64,000 nucleotides of DNA, taken from assembly GCF_000422685.1 (NCBI RefSeq), contig NZ_KE383905.1:255065-319064 (forward strand), written 5' to 3'. Shown one piece after another: positions 46,030-55,200 of this stretch (the first letter of the stretch is position 1; each line of letters opens with the position of its first letter). The position numbers were made by a program, and so were the translations under genes. The DNA comes from Flavobacterium gelidilacus DSM 15343. GTDB lineage: Bacteria > Bacteroidota > Bacteroidia > Flavobacteriales > Flavobacteriaceae. The notes under the pieces were generated by a model, which saw nothing but the letters and a program-made list of their open reading frames with translations, was not told the DNA's origin and made no database searches.

Positions 46030-46923
46030 ATGGTTACTAATTTGCAAGCTTATCAGGATTATCTTCAAAAAGAGAAAAACTATTCTTCTCTAACTTTGCG
46101 TGCCTATTTAGATGATATCAAATCATTTCAAAACTATTTAGAAGAAAATCACGAAAAACTTCCTTTAGAGCAAATTAATTACTCCCAAGTAAGAAGTTGG
46201 ATTGTTGTTTTGGTAGAAAACGGTATTGCAAATAAATCTATTAACCGAAAAATTTCCTCTTTAAAGTCATACTATAGATTTTTACTTAAGATTAAACAAA
46301 TTGAGTTTAGTCCACTCTCGAAACATAAATCCTTAAAAGTTCCCAAAAAAGTTCAGATTCCTTTTTCAGAAAAAGAATTAAGTAGTGTTTTAGAAATGGG
46401 ATTTATTGAAGATGATTTTGAGTCTATAAGAAATAAGCTAGTAGTCGAATTATTCTACACCACAGGAATACGTCGAGCAGAACTGATTAATTTAAAAACA
46501 AATAATTTAGACAAATACAATAAAACGTTAAAGGTCTTAGGAAAAAGAAATAAAGAAAGAATTATACCGTTATTAGATTGTACAATTGATTTAATTAATC
46601 AGTATAATTTGCAAAAAGATAAGCTGGAAATCATTCAAAATACGGATGTGTTAATTTTGTCAAAAAAAGGAAAAATTCTTTCTGAAACATTTGTGTATCG
46701 CATGATTAATTCCTACTTTAGTACTATATCTGAAAAGATAAAAAAAAGCCCCCATGTTCTTAGGCATACATTTGCGACTCATTTATTAAACAATGGTGCT
46801 GATCTAAATTCGGTTAAAGAATTGTTGGGTCACGCTAGTTTGTCTTCTACACAAATTTACACACATAGTAGCCTGACAGAATTACAACGAGTTTACAAAG
46901 ATGCGCATCCTAGGAATAAATAA
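46030..46923 (+). CDS. xerC: Tyrosine recombinase XerC
   Basis: This 297-residue protein has an N-terminal SAM-like DNA-binding domain (about 1-90) and a catalytic domain with the full residue set: Arg148 (TGIRRAELINL), Lys172 (LGKRNKER), His242 and Arg245 (HVLRHTFATHLL), His268 (LLGHASLSS) and nucleophile Tyr277 (TQIYTHSS). It resolves chromosome dimers at dif. XerC and XerD are hard to tell apart by eye; I use xerC because it fits the usual annotation. It is a housekeeping enzyme, not a phage integrase: no mobile element surrounds it. Its ATG directly follows the T tract of the rpsU terminator. Confidence 0.88.
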   Translation: MVTNLQAYQDYLQKEKNYSSLTLRAYLDDIKSFQNYLEENHEKLPLEQINYSQVRSWIVVLVENGIANKSINRKISSLKSYYRFLLKIKQIEFSPLSKHKSLKVPKKVQIPFSEKELSSVLEMGFIEDDFESIRNKLVVELFYTTGIRRAELINLKTNNLDKYNKTLKVLGKRNKERIIPLLDCTIDLINQYNLQKDKLEIIQNTDVLILSKKGKILSETFVYRMINSYFSTISEKIKKSPHVLRHTFATHLLNNGADLNSVKELLGHASLSSTQIYTHSSLTELQRVYKDAHPRNK

Positions 46924-46939
46924 TATTGTATAACCTTAA

Positions 46940-46947
46940 TAAATTTG
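46940..46947 (+). promoter_or_regulatory. Possible -7 promoter element of hpf
   Basis: TAAATTTG ends 4 bases before the hpf ATG, so the mRNA would be almost leaderless. Co-transcription with xerC is also possible (28 bases apart). Confidence 0.4.
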
Positions 46948-46951
46948 AATT

Positions 46952-47254
46952 ATGAAAGTAAATGTTCAAGCGGTGAATTTTAATGTTGACAGAAAACTTG
47001 TTGACTTTACACAGGAAAAGTTAGATAAATTAGAGAAATTCTACGATAAAATTGTTTCATCAGATGTGTTTTTAAAAGTAGAGAATACAAGCGACAAGGA
47101 GAACAAAATTGCGGAAGTGCGAATTAACGTGCCCGGAGATGATTTAATGGTTAAAAAAACAGCAAAAACTTTTGAAGAAGCGGTTGATTTATGTACAAAT
47201 TCATTAGAGCGAGTTTTGGTAAAAAGAAAAGAAAAATTAAGAGCTCACGTATAA
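46952..47254 (+). CDS. hpf: Ribosome hibernation-promoting factor (short HPF/RaiA)
   Basis: This 100-residue protein matches the short form of the HPF/RaiA family: VNVQAVNFNVDRKLVDFTQEK, then EVRINVPGDDLMVKKTAKTFEEAVD, ending in basic VLVKRKEKLRAHV. It binds the decoding region of the 30S subunit and silences ribosomes in slow growth. The long C-terminal dimerisation domain is absent. It lies between xerC and the tRNA-tuf operon, and its terminator overlaps the promoter of that operon. Confidence 0.93.
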   Translation: MKVNVQAVNFNVDRKLVDFTQEKLDKLEKFYDKIVSSDVFLKVENTSDKENKIAEVRINVPGDDLMVKKTAKTFEEAVDLCTNSLERVLVKRKEKLRAHV

Positions 47255-47278
47255 AATAAAAATATTTGCAAAAAACAT

Positions 47279-47308
47279 TTTGATTAAACAAATATTTCCA
47301 TACATTTG
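47279..47308 (+). promoter_or_regulatory. Promoter of the tRNA-tuf operon
   Basis: TTTG (47279-47282), 18 bases and TACATTTG (47301-47308), a near-ideal match. The predicted start falls at about 47313, inside the left stem of the following terminator. Confidence 0.8.
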
Positions 47309-47310
47309 CA

Positions 47311-47337
47311 GTCCGTTAGAAATAGCGGACTTTTTTT
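47311..47337 (+). terminator. hpf terminator, overlapping the tRNA-tuf start site
   Basis: GTCCGTTA (47311-47318), GAAA loop, TAGCGGAC (47323-47330), then TTTTTTT. Confidence 0.8.
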
Positions 47338-47346
47338 ATTAAATAA

Positions 47347-47420
47347 GCCGGTGTAGCTCAGCTGGCTAGAGCAGCTGATTTGTAATCAGCAGGTCGTGGG
47401 TTCGAGTCCCTCCACTGGCT
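47347..47420 (+). tRNA. tRNA-Thr (anticodon TGT)
   Basis: A full cloverleaf of 74 bases: acceptor GCCGGTG / CACTGGC with one G-T pair, D arm AGCTCAGCTGGCTAGAGC, anticodon loop TTTGTAA (TGT) on stem GCTGA/TCAGC, and T arm with GTTCGAGTC. CCA is not encoded. First gene of the tRNA-tuf cluster. Confidence 0.96.
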
Positions 47421-47488
47421 CTATATTTTAGGGTAATATTTTGGTTTTTGTAAAATCAATTTAAGGTTTATTGAAATATTTAAAAGTT

Positions 47489-47569
47489 GGGGAGATACTC
47501 AAGCGGCCAACGAGGGCAGACTGTAAATCTGCTGTGAAAACTTCGCAGGTTCGAATCCTGCTCTCCCCA
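47489..47569 (+). tRNA. tRNA-Tyr (anticodon GTA)
   Basis: A class II tRNA of 81 bases: acceptor GGGGAGA / TCTCCCC, anticodon loop CTGTAAA (GTA) on stem GCAGA/TCTGC, a long variable arm TGTGAAAACTTCG, and T arm GCAGGTTCGAATCCTGC. CCA is not encoded. Confidence 0.96.
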
Positions 47570-47635
47570 CAAAAGAATTAAAAACGAAGGTTTGGTATTT
47601 CTAAATTCTAAGTTTTAACTTCTGAACTCACATAA

Positions 47636-47707
47636 GCCGGTGTAGCTCAGGGGTAGAGTGCTTCCTTGGTAAGGAAGAGGTCTCGGGTTCAATTCCCGAC
47701 ATTGGCT
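47636..47707 (+). tRNA. tRNA-Thr (anticodon GGT)
   Basis: A 72-base cloverleaf: acceptor GCCGGTG / CATTGGC with G-T pairs, anticodon loop TTGGTAA (GGT) on stem CTTCC/GGAAG, T arm CGGGTTCAATTCCCG. CCA is not encoded. It lies 63 bases before tuf. Confidence 0.95.
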
Positions 47708-47770
47708 CAAAAAATGTGAATAAATTGAACACTATAAATAAATAAATAACTAAGATTAAATTATTAAATC

Positions 47771-48958
47771 ATGGCAAAAGGAAATTTTGATCGTTCCAAA
47801 CCACACTTAAACATTGGTACAATTGGACACGTAGATCACGGTAAAACTACATTAACAGCTGCAATTACAAAAGTATTAGCAGATGCTGGATACTCTGAAG
47901 CAAAATCGTTTGATCAAATTGATAACGCACCAGAAGAAAAAGAAAGAGGTATTACTATTAATACTTCACATGTTGAATATGCAACGGCTAATCGTCATTA
48001 CGCTCACGTTGACTGTCCAGGTCACGCGGATTACGTAAAGAACATGGTTACTGGTGCTGCACAAATGGATGGAGCTATCTTAGTAGTTGCTGCTACAGAT
48101 GGTCCAATGCCACAAACAAGAGAACACATCCTTTTAGGACGTCAGGTAGGTATTCCTCGTATGGTTGTATTCATGAATAAAGTGGATATGGTTGATGATG
48201 CTGAATTATTAGAATTAGTAGAAATGGAAATTAGAGATTTATTATCTTTCTATCAATATGATGGTGATAATGGACCTGTAATTCAAGGTTCTGCATTAGG
48301 TGGATTAAACGGAGATCCGAAATGGGTAGCTACTATCTTAGAATTGATGGAAGCTGTTGATAACTGGATCGAAATGCCTCCACGTGAAATTGACAAGCCT
48401 TTCTTAATGCCTGTTGAAGATGTATTTACAATTACTGGTCGTGGAACTGTTGCTACAGGTCGTATCGAAACTGGTATTGCAAACACAGGAGATGCAGTAG
48501 AAATCATTGGTATGGGTGCTGAGAAATTAGCTTCTACTATTACTGGTATCGAAATGTTCCGTCAAATCCTTGATAGAGGTGAGGCTGGAGATAACGCAGG
48601 TATCTTGTTAAGAGGTATTGCTAAAGAAGATATCAAAAGAGGAATGGTAATTGTTAAGCCAGGATCTGTTAAGCCACACGCTCATTTCAAAGCTGAAGTT
48701 TATATCTTGAAAAAAGAAGAAGGTGGACGTCATACTCCATTCCATAATAACTATCGTCCACAATTTTACGTTCGTACAACTGACGTAACAGGAACTATTA
48801 CTTTACCAGCTGGTGTAGAAATGGTTATGCCTGGAGATAACTTAACTATTGAAGTTAATTTATTAAGTCCAATTGCATTATCTGTTGGTTTACGTTTTGC
48901 AGTTCGTGAAGGTGGTAGAACTGTTGGTGCTGGTCAGGTTACTGAAATCTTAGACTAA
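47771..48958 (+). CDS. tuf: Elongation factor Tu
   Basis: This 395-residue protein shows [15 protein letters not shown] (P loop, about residue 18), [12 protein letters not shown] (switch I, with Thr for magnesium), [12 protein letters not shown] and NKVDMVD. It delivers aminoacyl-tRNA to the ribosome. It is cotranscribed with three upstream tRNA genes, as in E. coli tufB (thrU-tyrU-glyT-thrT-tufB). Only this tuf copy is in the window. A hairpin with a short T tract follows before tRNA-Trp. Confidence 0.99.
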   Translation: MAKGNFDRSKPHLNIGTIGHVDHGKTTLTAAITKVLADAGYSEAKSFDQIDNAPEEKERGITINTSHVEYATANRHYAHVDCPGHADYVKNMVTGAAQMDGAILVVAATDGPMPQTREHILLGRQVGIPRMVVFMNKVDMVDDAELLELVEMEIRDLLSFYQYDGDNGPVIQGSALGGLNGDPKWVATILELMEAVDNWIEMPPREIDKPFLMPVEDVFTITGRGTVATGRIETGIANTGDAVEIIGMGAEKLASTITGIEMFRQILDRGEAGDNAGILLRGIAKEDIKRGMVIVKPGSVKPHAHFKAEVYILKKEEGGRHTPFHNNYRPQFYVRTTDVTGTITLPAGVEMVMPGDNLTIEVNLLSPIALSVGLRFAVREGGRTVGAGQVTEILD

Positions 48959-48983
48959 GACAAACAATTAATTATTTTATAAG

Positions 48984-49014
48984 CCAGTGTCTTTTTTAAA
49001 ATGACACTGGTTTT
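48984..49014 (+). terminator. Hairpin between tuf and tRNA-Trp
   Basis: CCAGTGTC (48984-48991) pairs with GACACTGG (49003-49010), then TTTTAT. The short T tract and absence of a visible promoter before tRNA-Trp suggest partial termination or processing. Confidence 0.65.
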
Positions 49015-49022
49015 ATAAACAA

Positions 49023-49096
49023 ACGGGCGTAGTTCAAGGGTAGAATAGCGGTCTCCAAAACCGTTGATGGGGGTTCGAATCCCTCCGCCCGTGCCA
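49023..49096 (+). tRNA. tRNA-Trp (anticodon CCA)
   Basis: A cloverleaf of 71 bases plus an encoded 3' CCA (49094-49096): acceptor ACGGGCG / CGCCCGT, discriminator G, anticodon loop CTCCAAA (CCA) on stem GCGGT/ACCGT. It is the only tRNA gene here with encoded CCA and it directly precedes secE. Confidence 0.96.
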
Positions 49097-49110
49097 TAAA
49101 ATAAAAAAAA

Positions 49111-49308
49111 ATGACAAAAGTTGTTAATTATATTACTGAGGCGTTTGGTGAATTGAAAACAAATGTGACTTGGACAGGTTGGGCAGAATTACAAAGGCTT
49201 ACAATTATAGTGGCTGTATTTTCTGTTTTGTTTGCTCTTTTGACATTTGGTATTGATCAAGTATTCGAAGTAGTTGTTAAAAATATTTACAGTTTTTTAA
49301 AATCATAA
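49111..49308 (+). CDS. secE: Preprotein translocase subunit SecE
   Basis: This 65-residue protein has an amphipathic helix (VVNYITEAFGELKTNVTW) and one membrane helix (about 28-50, RLTIIVAVFSVLFALLTFG). This short single-span form is usual outside enterobacteria. It clamps SecY in the inner-membrane translocon. It lies between tRNA-Trp and nusG, its conserved place. Confidence 0.96.
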   Translation: MTKVVNYITEAFGELKTNVTWTGWAELQRLTIIVAVFSVLFALLTFGIDQVFEVVVKNIYSFLKS

Positions 49309-49317
49309 TATATTCCT

Positions 49318-49869
49318 ATGTCAGATAATAACATAAAGAAATGGTATGTAGTAAGAGCTGTAAGTGGTCAGGAAAATAAAGTTAAAAACTATATTGAAAC
49401 TGAAATTAATAGACTTGGATTGTCTGATTATGTTTCCCAAGTTCTTGTTCCAACTGAAAAAGTAGTTCAAGTAAAAGACGGAAAAAAAATTAGTAAAGAA
49501 AAAGTTTATTTTCCAGGTTATATAATGGTAGAAGCTAACCTTACTGGTGAAATTCCTCATATAATTAAATCGATAACAAATGTTATTGGTTTTTTGGGTG
49601 AAACTAAAGGGGGTGATGCAGTTCCATTACGTCAGTCTGAAGTAAACAGAATGTTAGGTAAAGTTGACGAATTAGCTGTAAATGCTGACAACGTCGCAAT
49701 TCCTTTTGCATCTGGTGAAACAGTAAAAGTAATTGACGGACCTTTCAATGGTTTCAATGGGACAATTGAAAAGGTTAATGATGAAAAGCGTAAACTTGAA
49801 GTTATGGTTAAGATTTTCGGAAGAAAAACACCATTAGAGTTAAGTTTTATGCAAGTTGAAAAAGTATAA
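49318..49869 (+). CDS. nusG: Transcription termination/antitermination factor NusG
   Basis: This 183-residue protein has an N-terminal NGN domain (KWYVVRAVSGQENKVKNYIE, then VYFPGYIMVEA) and a C-terminal KOW domain (about 128-183, GETVKVIDGPFNGFNGTIEKV). It binds RNA polymerase and couples transcription to Rho, NusE and the ribosome. It starts 9 bases after secE. Confidence 0.98.
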   Translation: MSDNNIKKWYVVRAVSGQENKVKNYIETEINRLGLSDYVSQVLVPTEKVVQVKDGKKISKEKVYFPGYIMVEANLTGEIPHIIKSITNVIGFLGETKGGDAVPLRQSEVNRMLGKVDELAVNADNVAIPFASGETVKVIDGPFNGFNGTIEKVNDEKRKLEVMVKIFGRKTPLELSFMQVEKV

Positions 49870-49935
49870 TATTTGTTACATTTATAATAAACAACATCTA
49901 TCGCTTCCAAGAAAGATGTTAAAAATTTAAAAACA

Positions 49936-50373
49936 ATGGCTAAAGAGATTAGTAAAGTAGTTAAACTACAAGTTAAGGGAGGTGCCGCGAACCCATCGCC
50001 ACCGGTAGGACCTGCTCTGGGAGCTGCTGGTGTTAATATCATGGAGTTCTGTAAGCAATTTAATGCTAGAACTCAAGATAAAGCTGGCAAAATTTGTCCT
50101 GTACAAATTACCGTTTATAAAGACAAGTCTTTTGACTTCGTTATTAAAACGCCACCTGCTGCGGTTCAATTATTAGAAGCAGCAAAATTAAAGTCTGGTT
50201 CAGGAGAGCCTAACCGTAAAAAAGTAGCTAGTGTTACTTGGGATCAAATTAAATCAATCGCTGAAGATAAAATGCAAGATTTAAATGCATTCACAATCGA
50301 ATCTGCGATGAGTATGATTGCAGGAACAGCTAGATCTATGGGTATAACAGTTTCAGGAACGGCTCCTTTTTAA
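49936..50373 (+). CDS. rplK: 50S ribosomal protein uL11
   Basis: This 145-residue protein starts [20 protein letters not shown] and has [20 protein letters not shown], the thiostrepton-region N domain, and a C domain for 23S rRNA helices H43-H44 (TVSGTAPF end). It forms part of the GTPase-associated centre. It starts 66 bases after nusG and is followed by rplA after 19 bases. Confidence 0.99.
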   Translation: MAKEISKVVKLQVKGGAANPSPPVGPALGAAGVNIMEFCKQFNARTQDKAGKICPVQITVYKDKSFDFVIKTPPAAVQLLEAAKLKSGSGEPNRKKVASVTWDQIKSIAEDKMQDLNAFTIESAMSMIAGTARSMGITVSGTAPF

Positions 50374-50392
50374 TCCAATAAAGAATTAGACA

Positions 50393-51082
50393 ATGGCAAA
50401 ATTGACAAAAAAACAAAAAGAAGCAGCATCAAAAGTTGATAAGAACAAATTATATTCTTTAAAAGATGCTTCGGCGTTAATAAAAGTACTTTCTTCAGCT
50501 AAATTTGATGAGTCTGTAGATATCGCTGTTCGTTTAGGAGTAGATCCTAGAAAAGCGAATCAAATGGTAAGAGGAGTTGTAACATTACCTCATGGAACTG
50601 GTAAAGATGTAAGAGTGTTAGCTCTTGTAACTCCAGATAAAGAAGAAGAAGCTAGAGCAGCTGGAGCTGACCATGTAGGTTTAGATGATTATCTTCAAAA
50701 AATTAAAGACGGTTGGACTGATATTGATGTAATTATCACTATGCCAGCGGTTATGGGAAAATTAGGTCCTTTAGGTCGTATTTTAGGTCCAAGAGGTTTA
50801 ATGCCTAACCCAAAAACAGGTACAGTTACTATGGATGTGGCTAAAGCTGTTGAAGAAGTAAAAGCTGGTAAAATTGACTTTAAAGTTGATAAAACTGGTA
50901 TCGTGCATGCTGGAATTGGAAAAGTGTCTTTCGATGCTGATAAAATTTATGATAACGCACATGAAATTATACAAACATTAATCAAAATGAAACCAACTGC
51001 GGCTAAAGGTGTATATGTTAAGTCTATTTACTTATCTAGTACTATGAGCCCTGCAATTGCTTTAGATCCTAAAGCAGTATAA
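50393..51082 (+). CDS. rplA: 50S ribosomal protein uL1
   Basis: This 229-residue protein has the uL1 signature [20 protein letters not shown] and [10 protein letters not shown]. It forms the L1 stalk, which moves deacylated tRNA out of the E site. In other bacteria L1 represses its own L11-L1 mRNA; no copy of such a site was recognised upstream. It is next to rplK and rplJ in the usual order. Confidence 0.99.
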   Translation: MAKLTKKQKEAASKVDKNKLYSLKDASALIKVLSSAKFDESVDIAVRLGVDPRKANQMVRGVVTLPHGTGKDVRVLALVTPDKEEEARAAGADHVGLDDYLQKIKDGWTDIDVIITMPAVMGKLGPLGRILGPRGLMPNPKTGTVTMDVAKAVEEVKAGKIDFKVDKTGIVHAGIGKVSFDADKIYDNAHEIIQTLIKMKPTAAKGVYVKSIYLSSTMSPAIALDPKAV

Positions 51083-51104
51083 TTGGTAGTTAAAACTTTA
51101 TAGT

Positions 51105-51599
51105 ATGACTAAAGAAGAAAAATCAATCGCGATTGAAAATTTAACTGCACAGTTAGAGGGTGTTAATGTTATTTATTTAACAGACATTTCTGGACTAAAC
51201 GCAGATACTACAACTAGTTTAAGAAGAGCTTGTTTTAAAGCTGGAATTAAATTAGAAGTTGTGAAGAATACATTACTTGCAAAAGCAATGGAATCTTCAG
51301 AAATTAATTTTGGTGAATTACCAACAGTTTTAAAAGGAAATACTTCTATAATGATTGCTGATGTAGCAAATGCTCCAGCAAAAATTATTAAAGATTTTCG
51401 TAAAAAAGGTTTAAAACCAATTTTAAAAGGAGCTTACATCACTGAAGATATTTATATCGGTGATGAAAATCTTGATAGTTTAGCTGCTATGAAATCTAGA
51501 ACAGAAATGATCGGAGAAATCATTGGATTACTTCAATCACCTGCTCAACGAGTAATAGCTGCTCTTCAAAATCAAAACAAAGAAGAAGCTGCTGAATAA
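51105..51599 (+). CDS. rplJ: 50S ribosomal protein uL10
   Basis: This 164-residue protein matches uL10: VIYLTDISGLNADTTTSLRR, VVKNTLLAKAM and a C-terminal helix (RVIAALQNQNKEEAAE) that carries L7/L12 dimers. It forms the base of the stalk. The L10-L12 complex represses translation of its own mRNA in E. coli; the leader here (51083-51104) is only 22 bases, so an equivalent site would lie in rplA. Confidence 0.98.
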   Translation: MTKEEKSIAIENLTAQLEGVNVIYLTDISGLNADTTTSLRRACFKAGIKLEVVKNTLLAKAMESSEINFGELPTVLKGNTSIMIADVANAPAKIIKDFRKKGLKPILKGAYITEDIYIGDENLDSLAAMKSRTEMIGEIIGLLQSPAQRVIAALQNQNKEEAAE

Positions 51600-51654
51600 A
51601 CAAGCGCACATTAATAAATTATATTTTTACAAAACATTTTAAACGATAGAAAAA

Positions 51655-52026
51655 ATGGCAGATTTAAAACAATTCGCAGAGCAATTAGTTAACTTAACAG
51701 TTAAAGAAGTTAATGAATTAGCTACAATATTAAAAGATGAGTATGGTATCGAACCAGCTGCAGCAGCAGTTGTAGTTTCTGGTGGTGCTGGTGCTGGTGA
51801 AGCAGCTGAAGAAAAAACAGAATTCACAGTAGTACTTAAAGAAGCTGGTGCTTCTAAATTAGCTGTTGTAAAAGCAGTTAAAGAATTAACAGGTTTAGGA
51901 CTTAAAGAAGCTAAAGATTTAGTGGATGGAGCTCCTTCAAACATCAAAGAAGGTGTATCTAAGGATGAGGCTGAAGGTCTTAAAAAATCTTTAGAAGAAG
52001 CTGGAGCTGTTGTTGAGCTTGTTTAA
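51655..52026 (+). CDS. rplL: 50S ribosomal protein bL12 (L7/L12)
   Basis: This 123-residue protein has the N-terminal dimer domain ([20 protein letters not shown]), an Ala/Gly-rich hinge (about 37-55, [19 protein letters not shown]) and the C-terminal factor-binding domain ([35 protein letters not shown]). It recruits elongation factors. A strong hairpin follows 23 bases after the stop. Confidence 0.99.
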   Translation: MADLKQFAEQLVNLTVKEVNELATILKDEYGIEPAAAAVVVSGGAGAGEAAEEKTEFTVVLKEAGASKLAVVKAVKELTGLGLKEAKDLVDGAPSNIKEGVSKDEAEGLKKSLEEAGAVVELV

Positions 52027-52049
52027 TTAAAACATAGACAATTAAGCTG

Positions 52050-52090
52050 GGTTTAGACCTTGGGAGCAATCCCAAAGGTCTAAACCATTT
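52050..52090 (+). terminator. Strong hairpin between rplL and rpoB (attenuator or processing site)
   Basis: GGTTTAGACCTTGGGA (52050-52065) pairs with TCCCAAAGGTCTAAACC (52070-52086) with one bulged A and a GCAA loop, followed by ATTTTGC. In E. coli an attenuator and an RNase III site lie in the same place. The remainder of the gap to 52272 is A/T-rich with no clear promoter. Confidence 0.7.
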
Positions 52091-52272
52091 TGCATATAAA
52101 GAATTTGTTGTTTTTTATATAATAAAATAATCAAAAACGAAGAAAGAAAAAAAACTACCTTTCCTGGTTTATTTTTAAAGATGTTTTGATTATTTGCAAT
52201 AAGGAAGTATAAAATATACCGTGTTTTTAACACAAAAAATTTACTTTTTTTAAATCATAAATTTATTCATTG

Positions 52273-55200
52273 ATGATTGCTAATCAGACTGAAAGATTAA
52301 ATTTTGCTTCTACCAAGAACATCCCTGACTATCCAGATTTTCTAGATATTCAAGTGAAGTCATTCCAAGATTTTTTTCAATTAGAAACTAAATCAGACGA
52401 AAGAGGCAACGAAGGGTTATATAACACCTTCATGGAGAACTTTCCAATTACAGATACAAGAAATAACTTCGTTTTGGAGTTTCTTGATTATTTTGTAGAT
52501 CCACCACGTTATACCATTGAAGAATGTATTGATAGAGGGTTAACTTACAGTGTACCTCTTAAAGCTAGACTTAAATTATATTGTACTGACCCTGAACACG
52601 AAGATTTTGAAACTATTGTTCAAGATGTCTATTTAGGAACAATACCATATATGACGCCTAGCGGTACTTTTGTTATCAATGGAGCAGAAAGAGTTGTAGT
52701 TTCTCAATTACATAGATCTCCTGGTGTTTTCTTTGGACAGTCTTTTCACGCAAATGGAACAAAGTTGTATTCTGCTAGAGTTATTCCTTTCAAGGGTTCT
52801 TGGATTGAATTTGCTACGGATATTAACAACGTAATGTATGCGTACATTGATAGAAAGAAAAAATTACCTGTAACTACTTTATTTAGAGCAATCGGATTCG
52901 AAAGAGACAAGGATATCCTTGAAATTTTCGACCTTGCTGAAGAAATTAAAGTTTCGAAAACAGGTATCAAAAAATATATCGGTAGAAAATTAGCTGCTCG
53001 TGTATTAAACACATGGCATGAAGATTTCGTAGATGAAGATACTGGTGAAGTAGTTTCTATCGAGCGTAATGAAATTATATTAGATCGTGATACTATTCTT
53101 GACAAGGATAATGTTGAAGAAATTATCACTGCTGATGTAAAAACTGTTTTATTACACAAAGAAGATAGCAATCAAGCAGATTATGCTATTATTCACAATA
53201 CCTTACAAAAAGACCCTACAAACTCTGAAAAAGAAGCTGTAGAACATATATATAGACAACTACGTAACGCTGAACCGCCTGATGAGGAAACAGCACGTGG
53301 AATTATCGATAAATTGTTTTTCTCTGACCAAAGATATAACTTAGGTGAAGTTGGACGTTACAGAATAAACAAAAAATTAGGTCTTGATACTCCTATGGAA
53401 AAGCAAGTGCTTACCAAAGAAGATATCATTACTATTGTTAAGTATTTAATTGAATTAATAAACGCGAAAGCAGATATTGATGATATTGATCACTTATCAA
53501 ACAGACGTGTAAGAACAGTTGGAGAACAACTATCTCAGCAGTTTGGTGTTGGACTTGCTCGTATGGCAAGAACAATTCGTGAAAGAATGAACGTTAGAGA
53601 TAACGAAGTATTTACACCTATTGATTTGATTAATGCTAAAACATTATCATCTGTAATTAACTCATTCTTCGGAACTAATCAGTTATCTCAATTTATGGAT
53701 CAAACGAATCCATTAGCTGAGATTACACACAAGCGTAGATTATCTGCACTAGGACCTGGTGGTTTATCAAGAGAAAGAGCTGGATTTGAGGTTCGAGATG
53801 TTCACTACACGCATTACGGTCGTTTGTGTCCAATTGAAACTCCTGAGGGACCAAACATTGGTCTTATTTCGTCACTTGGTGTTTATGCTAAAGTTAACGG
53901 AATGGGATTCATCGAAACTCCTTATCGTAAAGTGGATAACGGTGTAATTAATATTACAGACGAACCTATTTATTTAAGTGCTGAGGAAGAAGAAGGAATG
54001 ATGATTTCTCAAGCAAATATTGATATTGATGCTACTGGTAAAATTTTAGCAGATAGAGTAATTGCTCGTGAAGAAGGAGATTTCCCAGTTGTGGAACCAT
54101 CTGCTATTCATTATGCTGACGTTGCTCCAAATCAAATTGCATCTATTTCGGCTTCATTAATTCCTTTCTTGGAACATGATGATGCGAATAGAGCCTTGAT
54201 GGGATCAAACATGATGCGTCAAGCTGTGCCTTTATTACGTCCAGAAGCTCCTATTGTTGGAACTGGATTAGAAAGACAAGTAGCTTCAGATTCTCGTGTA
54301 CTTATTAATGCAGAAGGTAATGGTGTTGTTGAATATGTTGATGCAAACTCTATTACTATTAAATATGACAGAACAGAAGAAGAAAGACTTGTAAGTTTTG
54401 ATTCTGATGAGAAATCATACAACTTAATTAAATTTAGAAAAACCAATCAAAGTACATCTATTAACTTAAAACCTATTGTAAGAAAAGGGGATAGAGTTGT
54501 AAAAGGTCAAGTACTTTGTGAAGGATACGCTACTCAAAATGGAGAATTAGCCTTAGGAAGAAATCTTAAAGTAGCATTTATGCCATGGAAAGGATACAAC
54601 TTTGAGGATGCAATTGTAATTTCAGAAAAAGTAGTTCGTGATGATATATTTACATCTATTCATATTGATGACTATACTTTAGAGGTTAGAGATACTAAAT
54701 TAGGTAACGAAGAGTTGACTAATGATATTCCTAATGTTTCTGAAGAAGCAACAAAAGACTTAGATGAAAATGGAATGATTAGAATTGGAGCAGAGGTTAA
54801 GCCTGGTGACATTCTTATCGGAAAAATCACACCAAAAGGAGAATCTGATCCAACACCTGAAGAAAAACTACTAAGAGCAATCTTTGGAGATAAAGCCGGT
54901 GATGTAAAAGATGCTTCGTTAAAAGCTTCACCTTCATTACATGGTGTTGTTTTAGATAAAAAATTGTTTGCAAAAGCAGTTAAAGATAAACGTAAACGTA
55001 CTAAAGATAAAGAAGATATTGACAAACTTGAAACTGAATTTGATGTTAAATCAAACGAGTTGAAAGAGAAGCTTATCGAAAAATTATTTACCATTGTTAA
55101 CGGAAAAACATCTCAAGGTGTAATGAATGATTTAGGGGAAGAAGTTTTACCAAAAGGTAAAAAATTCACTCAAAAAATGTTATTCGCTGTTGATGATTTT

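Noticed and set aside
46030..46923. Phage or island integrase next to tRNA genes
   Set aside because: The protein has the size and residues of housekeeping XerC, and hpf, tRNA and tuf follow without attachment-site duplication or mobile genes.
49632..50042. 136-residue antisense frame over nusG and rplK
   Set aside because: It spans the ends of two conserved genes on the other strand and has no features of its own.
51639..51947. Antisense frame over rplL
   Set aside because: Its Ala/Pro-rich composition merely mirrors the Ala/Gly-rich hinge of bL12.
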